NCBI RefSeq assembly: GCF_001887775.1
Contig: NZ_CP015519.1
Coordinates: 806,001 to 870,000 of the forward strand
DNA length: 64,000 bases
Direction of reading: 5' to 3'
Source: Syntrophotalea acetylenivorans
Lineage (GTDB): Bacteria > Desulfobacterota > Desulfuromonadia > Desulfuromonadales > Syntrophotaleaceae
Under the pieces are notes generated by a model. It saw only the letters and a list, made by a program, of their open reading frames with translations, had not been told where the DNA came from and did no database searches. Positions 37,081 through 43,882 of this stretch are shown piece after piece. The position numbers and the translations under genes are program-made. Each line of letters begins with the position of its first letter. Position 1 is the first letter of the stretch.

Positions 37081-37491
37081 TTTATGCCCCCACTTGGTAA
37101 GGCATGCTGAAAACTTAGGAAATGATAAAGTATGTCTTCAGGGAAAGGGATCAAAGTGGACATACAGTCTGTCTGCAATTAATTGATAGGGACCTAGAGA
37201 CACATTTCTAACATCGCCCTTGTGAGAGAAGATTGGCCATGATAAATTAAGCTACGTTTTTATGCTAGTCTTAAAGAAATGTTTTGCGATATCAGTTCTT
37301 TTTCTTTTTTATCCCTTTGTTTGTCAACTACCTGCCTTGCGGCACCAACCTTTTCTAGACGAAATGCCAGCATTACGATAGAAAAAAGCAGCTATAAAAG
37401 GAAGAAATGCATGTTCCATGAATATAGCTAAAGATACTTTTTTGGCTAAATTGTTGCCCGTTTGAGGATTCCAAAAACTTGAGGAGACATT
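37081..37491. other. Intergenic region
   Basis: No gene or clear repeat is supported. It should carry the promoter for the gene at 37492. Confidence 0.4.
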
Positions 37492-38835
37492 ATGAAACGG
37501 CCCGCCTACTTGGAGTCTGGTGAGTTAGCCCGACTGATACCAGTCGCAACTAAACCGGAACTGAGAAATACCTGCGTTACATGTGCCATGCTTATGGCTG
37601 TTGAGGAATTTGCTGAAGCTCTACTCTCGCCGTTTGGCGCCCCCACCGGCAAACGGGCCAAAATATATGTATGGGTTGAACCCGTCTTTAAGGGAGACAA
37701 GAATAGCACTAAAGAACGACCTGATGCTCTCATCATCGTGGACAACGGCAGAAGGATTTGGCGCGCTCTCGTGGAAGCAAAGGCCAAAAAGACAGACCTT
37801 GAGGCTAGCCAGGTCGAGCGTTATCTGGACATTGCCAAGGCGCAGGGGATCGAAGCAGTAATTACAATTTCAAACCAATTTGTGCCAACGCCAACGCAAT
37901 CACCCTGTGAAATCAATAGACAGAAATTAAAGAAAGTAGTTCTCTATCATTGGTCGTGGTCATACCTTCAAACTGAGGCAAAAATCCAGCTCTCCAAAAG
38001 TGCTGTTTCGGACCCTGATCAAGCGTATATGTTGAACGAGTATGTGCGGTATCTTGAGCATGATTCTGCAGGCGTTAGTGAATTCGAACAAATGGGCAAG
38101 GAATGGGTAGAATTCTGCAAACTATATTTCGCAAAATCTAAGTTGGACAAAAAATCTCCGATTGCTGCTGCTGTTGTTAGCGATTGGGGTGAATTAATGC
38201 GCTGTACTGCCTTACAAATGAGTCGGGAGCTTGAAACAAACGTAACTAAAGTACCGAGTGCAAAAGAACGTTCAAACCCAACCGCACGTGTTGAGGCAGT
38301 GAAAAACTCGCTCGTTAATACTGGTGTACTGGAGAGCCGCCTTAACATTCCAGATGCAGCATCCCCGATATCGGTTGAAGCAGACCTTACGCGGCGTTCG
38401 GTTACGGTTTCAATGACGGTAGAAGCCCCTCGTGACAAGAAAAGAGCTTCAGCAACGGTTACTTGGCTCTTGCGTCAGCTTGTGAAGACAGAAGACGGGA
38501 GCGTGCTAATCGTAGCTAAGTGGCCAGGTCGAACTCCAGACTCCTGTGCAGACCTCAGCAAGATCAGAGGGGATATTGACGCATTGGTTGGGGATCGCAA
38601 TGGCGCTCTTCCTAGGACCTTTGAAATCAAAACAGTCTCTGATTTGGGAGGGAAGTTCACGCAACGGAGAAATTTTGTCCCAGAAATTGTTTCGTGCGTA
38701 ACCAAGTTTTATGAGTCTGTTGGTCAATATATTGTGCCGTGGCAGGCACCTCCTCCAAGGCCGAAAAAAACGACTCTAAATGCTGAAGAAGATTCCCAAA
38801 GCCAAGATGCAACCGGTGATGAAGTTAATGCATAA
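37492..38835 (+). CDS. Putative PD-(D/E)XK-type nuclease-domain protein
   Basis: The 447-residue protein has a pattern like the PD-(D/E)XK nuclease core near residues 78-97: RPDALIIV with Asp78, then LVEAKAKK with Glu95 and Lys97, followed by VERYLDIAKAQGIEAVITIS as the expected helix and strand. The C-terminal half is unassigned and ends in an acidic Gln/Glu/Asp-rich tail. No signal peptide is present. GAGGAGACATT precedes the ATG. Its stop lies at the edge of an attC-like site (38831). Nuclease activity is inferred from the short motif only. Confidence 0.65.
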   Translation: MKRPAYLESGELARLIPVATKPELRNTCVTCAMLMAVEEFAEALLSPFGAPTGKRAKIYVWVEPVFKGDKNSTKERPDALIIVDNGRRIWRALVEAKAKKTDLEASQVERYLDIAKAQGIEAVITISNQFVPTPTQSPCEINRQKLKKVVLYHWSWSYLQTEAKIQLSKSAVSDPDQAYMLNEYVRYLEHDSAGVSEFEQMGKEWVEFCKLYFAKSKLDKKSPIAAAVVSDWGELMRCTALQMSRELETNVTKVPSAKERSNPTARVEAVKNSLVNTGVLESRLNIPDAASPISVEADLTRRSVTVSMTVEAPRDKKRASATVTWLLRQLVKTEDGSVLIVAKWPGRTPDSCADLSKIRGDIDALVGDRNGALPRTFEIKTVSDLGGKFTQRRNFVPEIVSCVTKFYESVGQYIVPWQAPPPRPKKTTLNAEEDSQSQDATGDEVNA

Positions 38836-38887
38836 CAAAGTGTTTGGGCGACTTGCATTCGGGGGCATCGTGACACAACGTTAACTT
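38831..38887 (+). repeat. attC-like recombination site 5 (short)
   Basis: CATAACA at the left and CAACGTTAAC at the right have the TAAC/GTTA core. GTGT and ACAC pair inside. At about 57 bp it matches the short attC class, and it overlaps the stop of the preceding gene. Confidence 0.55.
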
Positions 38888-38916
38888 TCATATAGATCTC
38901 AATTCATCAGACATTT

Positions 38917-38946
38917 AAGGCCCGTCAGAAGCACTTGGCGGGCCTT
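38917..38946 (+). terminator. Rho-independent terminator
   Basis: AAGGCCCGTC pairs with GGCGGGCCTT, followed by TCTCG. It is closely similar to the hairpin at 48704, including the CTTTCTCGT that follows. Confidence 0.7.
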
Positions 38947-39000
38947 TCTCGTATTGCAGTGGATAGGGAGAAACTTTATGTGATACATCTGGCAACACAA

Positions 39001-39363
39001 TTATTCATCTTCATCGATACCTAAGCTTTTTACTATGTCATTTAGCTCGTCACGATCAAACTTGGCAAGCCTATCCGTCAACCTATTGTATTGAGTTCTA
39101 GTCCATTTCCCCCCTTGCCTTGCCTCGATCCCCATCCTGTTTAACTCTTGAACAACTTCTCCCACGCTATTGTACCCAGCTTTATAAATATCTTTAAGTG
39201 GTTTAAGCATCTGCAATGCAAACCGATCGGCCTTTTCCTGCCTAGCCTTGTTTGCATTGGTTAAGTCGGAATTACGTGACACCTCGAGGGTCGGATTACC
39301 AAGCTTCACGCCTTTCTGCCTTGCCCTCTCTAAACCCTCCTTGATTTTCCTGCTTCTATCCAT
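39001..39363 (-). pseudogene. C-terminal fragment of a serine recombinase
   Basis: The 120-codon frame begins DRSRKIKEGLERARQKGVKLGNP, which is the linker region found just after the catalytic domain of serine recombinases (RTKAALAxAKARGVKLGNP in others). It goes on with a Recombinase-domain-like helical part (GYNSVGEVVQELNRMGIEARQGGKWT). The whole N-terminal catalytic domain with its serine is missing, and no such sequence lies upstream. It is probably a truncated pseudogene, although the ATG could still give a DNA-binding protein. Confidence 0.7.
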
Positions 39364-39376
39364 ATTTAAAGCCTAA

Positions 39377-39487
39377 GTTTAGCGAAACGTAACCAGGTTA
39401 AGTAAATACTAATGGGCTGCCAAAATATACTTTTTACGGCAACAATTATCATATGTTTAGCGAAATGTAACACAGGTGGGTAAATAA
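39377..39487. repeat. Two direct repeats of about 32 bp, 78 bp apart
   Basis: GTTTAGCGAAACGTAACCAG at 39377 and GTTTAGCGAAATGTAACACAG at 39455 are near-identical and each is followed by GTAAATA. They lie between the resolvase fragment and the Rep-like gene and could be iterons, res subsites or ends of a lost element. Confidence 0.6.
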
Positions 39488-39840
39488 ATATAAGGATAAA
39501 AATTAAGATATTGGGACAAACAAAACCTTCAAGCATCGCACTCCCAGCCAGGGTAAGCCCAAGGATGGGAAGAAGAAAAAAGTTTCCCGAAATCGAAAAA
39601 GTAAGATCGCCTAAAAGGGTAAATACTTATAGGGGTAAAAAAATCTGTACTGAATCTTTCATCCGTGGGTCTTTTTAAGGATTTATATCCGAGCAAAAGC
39701 GGCGGTTGCAGTCATCAAGTTATGGCAAATGAAAATTACTTACGGATACATAAAGCAACCAGGACAGTGTCTTATGACACTTGATTAGTATAACTGTATC
39801 TAAAGTATGATAATTAACAGACAAATCAAGGAGCTAACTA
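39488..39840. other. Intergenic region upstream of the Rep-like gene
   Basis: It is AT-rich and has no gene that can be supported. If the HUH protein is a replication initiator, its origin nick site could lie here. Confidence 0.4.
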
Positions 39841-40446
39841 ATGAATAACATTCAAAACAATATCAATCAACTTGAGTCACAGATTAATAAAATGAACAAA
39901 GAAAATATAGAGTACGATGGGGTTAAGCATATATGGCAAAAAATGAAAGAAAAGTCAGCGAGCATAGACTGGATAAATAATTTTGATTATAAATATTTTA
40001 CAACAATAACATTTATCAACGAACAAAAAGAGTCCACTTCTAAGAAACAACTATGTGAAATACTAAAAATGATAAATAAGGATTATTTCAAAAATAGGAA
40101 TAAAAACAAAGAGCATTTTGAGGGTTTTGTGTTTACTGAAAAACAGGCATCTGGAAATATTCACTTCCATATATTGTTTCGTGAAAATATTGTATTTAAT
40201 GCAAAAAGAAATAGAAACAAGGAATTTGAAAGGGTTTTTAAGGAGAAATGTAGATTGATCAGAAATGCGATACCTCTAAAGGATGGAATTGAATATATTG
40301 GAAAAAATACTATCGATCCTGACATTGGAGTGGATGTTCAAGAAGTCTATGACGAGAATATCGTGGAATATTGCATGAAGGATCATCCTCTTTTTAGTAA
40401 AAATATAGATAATGTGGGAATCTTAAATTATGATGGATTCGAATAG
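39841..40446 (+). CDS. HUH endonuclease / replication initiator-like protein
   Basis: The 201-residue protein has the three motifs of rolling-circle Rep proteins in order: motif I FTTITF near residues 53-58, motif II HFHILF at 108-113 (the HUH histidines), and motif III VEYCMK at 175-180 with the catalytic tyrosine 177 and lysine 180. Such proteins nick one DNA strand and bind covalently to it, in plasmids, small ssDNA phages or satellites. Length is near the minimum for a nuclease-only Rep, and no helicase domain follows. AAGGAG precedes the ATG. It is strongly AT-rich, suggesting a different source than its neighbours. Confidence 0.65.
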   Translation: MNNIQNNINQLESQINKMNKENIEYDGVKHIWQKMKEKSASIDWINNFDYKYFTTITFINEQKESTSKKQLCEILKMINKDYFKNRNKNKEHFEGFVFTEKQASGNIHFHILFRENIVFNAKRNRNKEFERVFKEKCRLIRNAIPLKDGIEYIGKNTIDPDIGVDVQEVYDENIVEYCMKDHPLFSKNIDNVGILNYDGFE

Positions 40447-40801
40447 ATATTTTCAACATAGACTTATGATTGCGCTAAATTCTTCACGCATCGCGAACTA
40501 CCCACACAAGCCTCAATGAACAAAACAAGAAGAATTGACTGTCCGATAATTCCTTTGGTGAAGTACGAAGCAAGTTGGGACAAAATGTAAGACGGCCCAA
40601 CCTATGCAGAATAGGTTGGGCCGATCATGTTCCGGTGAGCGTGACTTGTGAGACGTCAACAGCATGGATCGCAAGTGTCTAGAAAACCAAGGGCGATTCA
40701 CTGACTCGCTGATGACCTGTCGCTCATTCTCTAGGTACTTAGGCAGAGCCTTTATATTTAAAACCCATACGTAAGCTGTAATAGCACACAAGTAGATTTG
40801 A
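40447..40801. other. Region downstream of the ubiquitin-like operon, with hairpin
   Basis: No gene is supported. An open minus-strand frame crosses it but is a shadow. It holds the hairpin at 40593-40623 and a segment shared with 36108-36135. Confidence 0.5.
40593..40623 (-). terminator. Strong hairpin, possible operon terminator or mobile-element end
   Basis: CGGCCCAACCTAT and ATAGGTTGGGCCG form a 13-bp perfect stem with a GCAGA loop. No T-run follows directly on either strand, so termination is not certain. The flank reads, on the minus strand, CACCGGAACATGATCGGCCC, which recurs in altered form at 36112. Confidence 0.5.
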
Positions 40802-41074
40802 TTATTTAAGGTTCTTCCACTTTCTAATGGATTGTGGTTTTTCTCTTGTGTCTGGGGATTCTTCTTGGCAATCGGGACCAGTGTGTTTTGTTTTGAGATA
40901 TTTAAAATAGCGTAAGCCGGTTCCAGGAAGCCCAAACGAAGCCCATCTTCTGCCATTTGGCGACACTCCAAAACGCAACCCAAGTGCCCCCCATGACCAA
41001 CCGACTCCCCTGCCTGATAGATTCGCATTTAAACCACCAAACAAACGAATCCTTCTATACCAACGCCAAGCCAT
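40802..41074 (-). CDS. DUF4236 protein, last gene of the ubiquitin-like operon
   Basis: The 90-residue protein has the DUF4236 pattern at its N-terminus: an aromatic/basic start (MAWRWYRRIRLFGGL), LSGRGVGWSWG, LRFGVSPNGRR and the conserved FGLPGTGLRY. The function of this family is unknown; members are common in accessory regions. The ATG at 41074 lies inside the 3' end of the JAB gene (20-bp overlap), so it is coupled to the operon. The C-terminal 35 residues are polar and not conserved. Its place in the operon suggests a role with the conjugation system, as substrate, effector or adaptor. That is inference. Confidence 0.8.
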   Translation of the reverse strand: MAWRWYRRIRLFGGLNANLSGRGVGWSWGALGLRFGVSPNGRRWASFGLPGTGLRYFKYLKTKHTGPDCQEESPDTREKPQSIRKWKNLK

Positions 41075-41624
41075 CAATCGTCCTTAAAATATTGTCAGCA
41101 GACAGTTCGACAGATTCGCTCCCTCTAAACCAACGCTCCTCTTTTCTGATAGGGTCAACAACTAAGCCAAGGCTGTAGCTATTAGTAAAAAAGTTTTTTT
41201 GAGTACTTCTGTCTGTTCCACTAAAAAAAGCTCCTAAATTTGGGTGGCTATGGTACCAACCAACGACGAAATTCGTAGCGTCCCCATGTATATTTGCATC
41301 CTGCCACACATTAGCGTCCATACTTAAAGACACGCATGAGGATTTAAATGTTTGGCTTGGTACGGCTTGCGTGATTTTAATAGCAACAATTCCATCAATA
41401 AGGTCTTTATTGCTAATTACGTTTCCCAATAGTAAACCACCAAGCTCAACATTTTTTGTAGATAGATGCTCCGAGATGGCTTTGCGAACCAGGCCGCCAA
41501 AGAGGACGATTGGCTCATGTTGGGTAAAATTTAATAGCTCAAGGACATCAAATGCCGACCAGTTTGAAGCTATTGAACCTAAAGACAGAGCCCTAATATC
41601 AGATCTTACATTGTTCCACTTCAT
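41055..41624 (-). CDS. JAB/JAMM-family metalloprotease (ubiquitin-like deconjugase)
   Basis: The 189-residue protein has a full JAMM zinc site: Glu61 in VELGGLLLG and the HSHPNLGAFFSGTD motif (HxHP, six residues, S, two, D) near residues 124-137, so it should be catalytic. JAMM proteases cut isopeptide bonds behind ubiquitin-like C-terminal glycines. The Ubl in this operon already ends in glycine, so maturation cleavage is not needed. Removal of Ubl from targets is the better guess. The start overlaps the E2 stop in ATGA. Order E1-Ubl-E2-JAB agrees with bacterial Ub-like systems such as Bil. Confidence 0.93.
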   Translation of the reverse strand: MKWNNVRSDIRALSLGSIASNWSAFDVLELLNFTQHEPIVLFGGLVRKAISEHLSTKNVELGGLLLGNVISNKDLIDGIVAIKITQAVPSQTFKSSCVSLSMDANVWQDANIHGDATNFVVGWYHSHPNLGAFFSGTDRSTQKNFFTNSYSLGLVVDPIRKEERWFRGSESVELSADNILRTIDGLALV

Positions 41625-42259
41625 GTTCTTATAAAGAATTTTTCGTTACATTTAGGACAAAAAACATTGCCACTTTTCCCAACAGGAACCCGAAGTGAAG
41701 CGTTACATTTAGGACAAGAAACTAAAGTCCTCTCTTCCCCTCCTCCCTCAACATTTTTCCAAGACATTGTCGTTTTTTTAGTCTCCCGGACGACTAATTT
41801 GTCTGTGGGGAAAGCATTAGGGTTTTTGCTTATGGCTCCCCTGTACCAGCGTAAAGCATCACTATTTGCAGGAGATTTTTCGTTCAATATTGTCTCATCA
41901 AATGTGATGATTTGAATAATTCTCTTTGTTAGCAAGTCTAGCCCTTGCGTAGGAAGCCATTTTGTACCAAAACAGATTTTCCCAGAGGTATAAACATTAG
42001 GATGATAAATAGGCGTTATAATTGTAGCTGTTGGCTCCTGAAAAGGGTAACGACTTAATAGCTCTATCTTGACCTCTGTAGTGTCTTGCACTTTATCCGG
42101 GTAAGCTTTTGATGGCGCAGTTGGGTATTTAATTTCGAGTACTATTTTATTTATAGGGCTACCTTCAGTACTCTTGATTTTAATTCTTCCATCAAGAGAT
42201 TTAGCAAGCTCCTCAATTTTCCTTAAGTCCTGTTTCACTCGTTCAGAAAGTGCGCTCAT
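41621..42259 (-). CDS. E2-like ubiquitin-conjugating enzyme with C-terminal zinc ribbon
   Basis: The 212-residue protein has an E2 (UBC) fold. YPFQEPTATIITP is the core strand region, followed by the HPN motif in YHPNVYTSG. The active cysteine is C96 in GKICFGTKWLP, with the conserved Trp after it, all as in eukaryotic E2s. The C-terminal 40 residues form a zinc ribbon (C182, C185, C201, C204 in CPKC...CPKC), an addition not part of the usual E2 core. The ATG at 42259 follows AGGG. A TTG at 42277 would overlap the Ubl gene by 14 bp and is less likely. It would accept Ubl from the E1 and pass it to a target; no E3 gene is seen. Confidence 0.93.
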   Translation of the reverse strand: MSALSERVKQDLRKIEELAKSLDGRIKIKSTEGSPINKIVLEIKYPTAPSKAYPDKVQDTTEVKIELLSRYPFQEPTATIITPIYHPNVYTSGKICFGTKWLPTQGLDLLTKRIIQIITFDETILNEKSPANSDALRWYRGAISKNPNAFPTDKLVVRETKKTTMSWKNVEGGGEERTLVSCPKCNASLRVPVGKSGNVFCPKCNEKFFIRT

Positions 42260-42263
42260 TGAT

Positions 42264-42515
42264 CTACCCTGCCACAAGAACGGGTTGTACTTCTAAAACA
42301 TCGCCATCTTTTACCCCATACTCGCCAAGTGTTGAATTGGGGGGCAAGGTCTTGCCAGTAGCGGTGTTCACAAGACTATAGTCCGTATCAGTGGGTAGAG
42401 ACCAGTTATCTACAGATGCCTGAATTACGTCTGATCCCGTATTGTCTGTGTCGAGAGCAACTTCTGCCTTTCTAGTCTGGTCTGCTGTTCGTATGATAAT
42501 ATTAACCTCTGGCAT
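42264..42515 (-). CDS. Ubiquitin-like modifier protein (beta-grasp) with free C-terminal glycine
   Basis: The 83-residue protein has the ubiquitin-like beta-grasp pattern: two N-terminal strands (VNIIIRTAD, RKAEVALDT), a helix around SDVIQASVDNW, and the closing strands DYSLVNTATGKTL, STLGEYGVKDGDVLEVQPVL. It ends Val-Ala-Gly with the glycine as last residue, ready for adenylation by the E1 without processing. A single ubiquitin-like domain is present, not a tandem. A strong GGAGG lies six bases before the ATG, and the gene overlaps the E1 end by 14 bp. Sequence identity to ubiquitin itself is low; the call rests on fold pattern plus E1, E2 and JAB neighbours. Confidence 0.9.
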   Translation of the reverse strand: MPEVNIIIRTADQTRKAEVALDTDNTGSDVIQASVDNWSLPTDTDYSLVNTATGKTLPPNSTLGEYGVKDGDVLEVQPVLVAG

Positions 42516-43638
42516 AATAATCCTCCAATTCTATAATTGTGGTTATGTTTCCTGAGTCATAGCGAAGAAACTTACACGGAAATTCGTATCCTTGATAATT
42601 TTTCTTTATTTCAGAAATTGAAAAACTGTCTTTAATAATTACTTCAACAGATTCTTTTTGACATTTATCACACTCTGTGATCGTTGAATCAAATTTAGAT
42701 GCATTTTTAAAAATGATTGTATGAGTACTTAGTTCAGGATCACACTCGATACATCTTTTTGAAACTAAAATAGGGTCACTAGTAATAAAACTACCATTCT
42801 TTAAAGAAACTTTTTCACCAAAGACACTTTCTATTTTTGACCTACTGCTAACAATCGATATGTGTTCTTTAACTGAAGAACATGCTACACAATCATTATT
42901 TTTATCTAAATCGCTTATCATTGATCTTCCGGTAAATGAATCGATTAGAGTCCTTGTAGGCTTAAATTCATCTTTATTCTTCAGAAAGCTAATTGCATGA
43001 GAACATGCAATTGCCCCTGTAATACTTGATGTCAATATTGTTGTTGGAATCTTTTTCTCCACAAAGGAAATCTTTTTCAGCCAGCCACATGAGTATCTCT
43101 TCTGGATTCTTTCATATGCAGTGCTTGGCAGATTGCACTCATAGCACGGCAAAAAATGAATTTCCCTGAATGGAAAAACCTCTATTTGGCAGAATTTACT
43201 ATCTATCCCGGTGTTAATCAGATTTGTTTTAGTAAAAACACATATTTGATTTAATTTTATTCTTGCTTCAAAATTGTCTACACAACACAAAATACAGTCA
43301 TACGTTTTAGCTTGAGAAAGTGAGAGTTTTTCCCAAAAATCACCAACAAAAAACTTAACATCAATATTAGGGTCAAGCTCTTTAATTCGAGATGCACAAA
43401 CCTCCGCCTTGCTTTTACCAACATCACCCTCTCTAAACAAAACACTTCTTGTTAAATTATGAATTTCTATACTGTCAAAATCATATAAATCAATCTTGCC
43501 AACACCAAGCAATGCAAGGTTTTTAGCAACTTCGTTGCCAACAGCTCCACAACCCACTATGGCAAAAGATGAAGACTTCACGTCCTCTTGAGAGAACCAA
43601 TCTATAAGCGAATGTCTTAGATACCTATCTGTGGACAT
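42502..43638 (-). CDS. E1-like ubiquitin-activating enzyme (ThiF family) with extra zinc-binding C-terminus
   Basis: The 378-residue protein carries the adenylation domain: ATP loop GCGAVGNEV at 29-37, acidic DFDSIEIHNLTRS at 53-65 with the arginine finger, and CCVDNFEARI near 118. Zinc ligands are CYEC (165-168) and CVAC (250-253). C184 in RYSCGW, before the PTT...TSSITGAI segment, is placed like the thioester cysteine of E1 enzymes. The last ~120 residues add another CIEC/CDKC pair (296-299, 323-326) and may bind the Ubl or E2. It would adenylate the Ubl C-terminal glycine and pass it to E2 C96. GAGGAAAA precedes the ATG. Confidence 0.95.
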   Translation of the reverse strand: MSTDRYLRHSLIDWFSQEDVKSSSFAIVGCGAVGNEVAKNLALLGVGKIDLYDFDSIEIHNLTRSVLFREGDVGKSKAEVCASRIKELDPNIDVKFFVGDFWEKLSLSQAKTYDCILCCVDNFEARIKLNQICVFTKTNLINTGIDSKFCQIEVFPFREIHFLPCYECNLPSTAYERIQKRYSCGWLKKISFVEKKIPTTILTSSITGAIACSHAISFLKNKDEFKPTRTLIDSFTGRSMISDLDKNNDCVACSSVKEHISIVSSRSKIESVFGEKVSLKNGSFITSDPILVSKRCIECDPELSTHTIIFKNASKFDSTITECDKCQKESVEVIIKDSFSISEIKKNYQGYEFPCKFLRYDSGNITTIIELEDYYARG

Positions 43639-43642
43639 TTGT

Positions 43643-43882
43643 CTATTTTCCTCTTATTTGGGAAACTGCCTCATTCAAGAGCTTTATTACCTCTTCACTA
43701 TATTCGGACATGAAAGCATCCGTCTTGTCTGGATGATATAAAAGGACCTTTTGTCGATATGCTTTTTTAACATCTTCCGTAGATGCCCCCTGGTCTATCC
43801 CAAGCCGTTCGTGGGGAGATTGCTGTTTAATCTTTTCAAGCTGGCTAGAATAGTTTGTTTTTAAATTTTTCCACTTCATCAT
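43643..43882 (-). CDS. J-domain (DnaJ-like) co-chaperone in the ubiquitin-like operon
   Basis: The 79-residue protein is essentially one J domain: HERLGIDQGASTEDVKKAYR, then the HPD motif in LLYHPDKTD, then a final helix. The HPD triad shows it should stimulate DnaK-type Hsp70 ATPase. About 25 residues precede the domain (KNLKTNYSSQLEKIKQQ), perhaps a partner-binding helix. It overlaps the stop of the OB-fold gene in ATGA and ends four bases before the E1 gene. A J protein in a Ubl conjugation operon suggests a link to unfolded or disassembled protein complexes; this is inference. Confidence 0.9.
   Translation of the reverse strand: MMKWKNLKTNYSSQLEKIKQQSPHERLGIDQGASTEDVKKAYRQKVLLYHPDKTDAFMSEYSEEVIKLLNEAVSQIRGK

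Noticed and set aside
40513-41028. 171-codon minus-strand frame
   Set aside because: It is a shadow frame running over the DUF4236 gene and the hairpin downstream of it.
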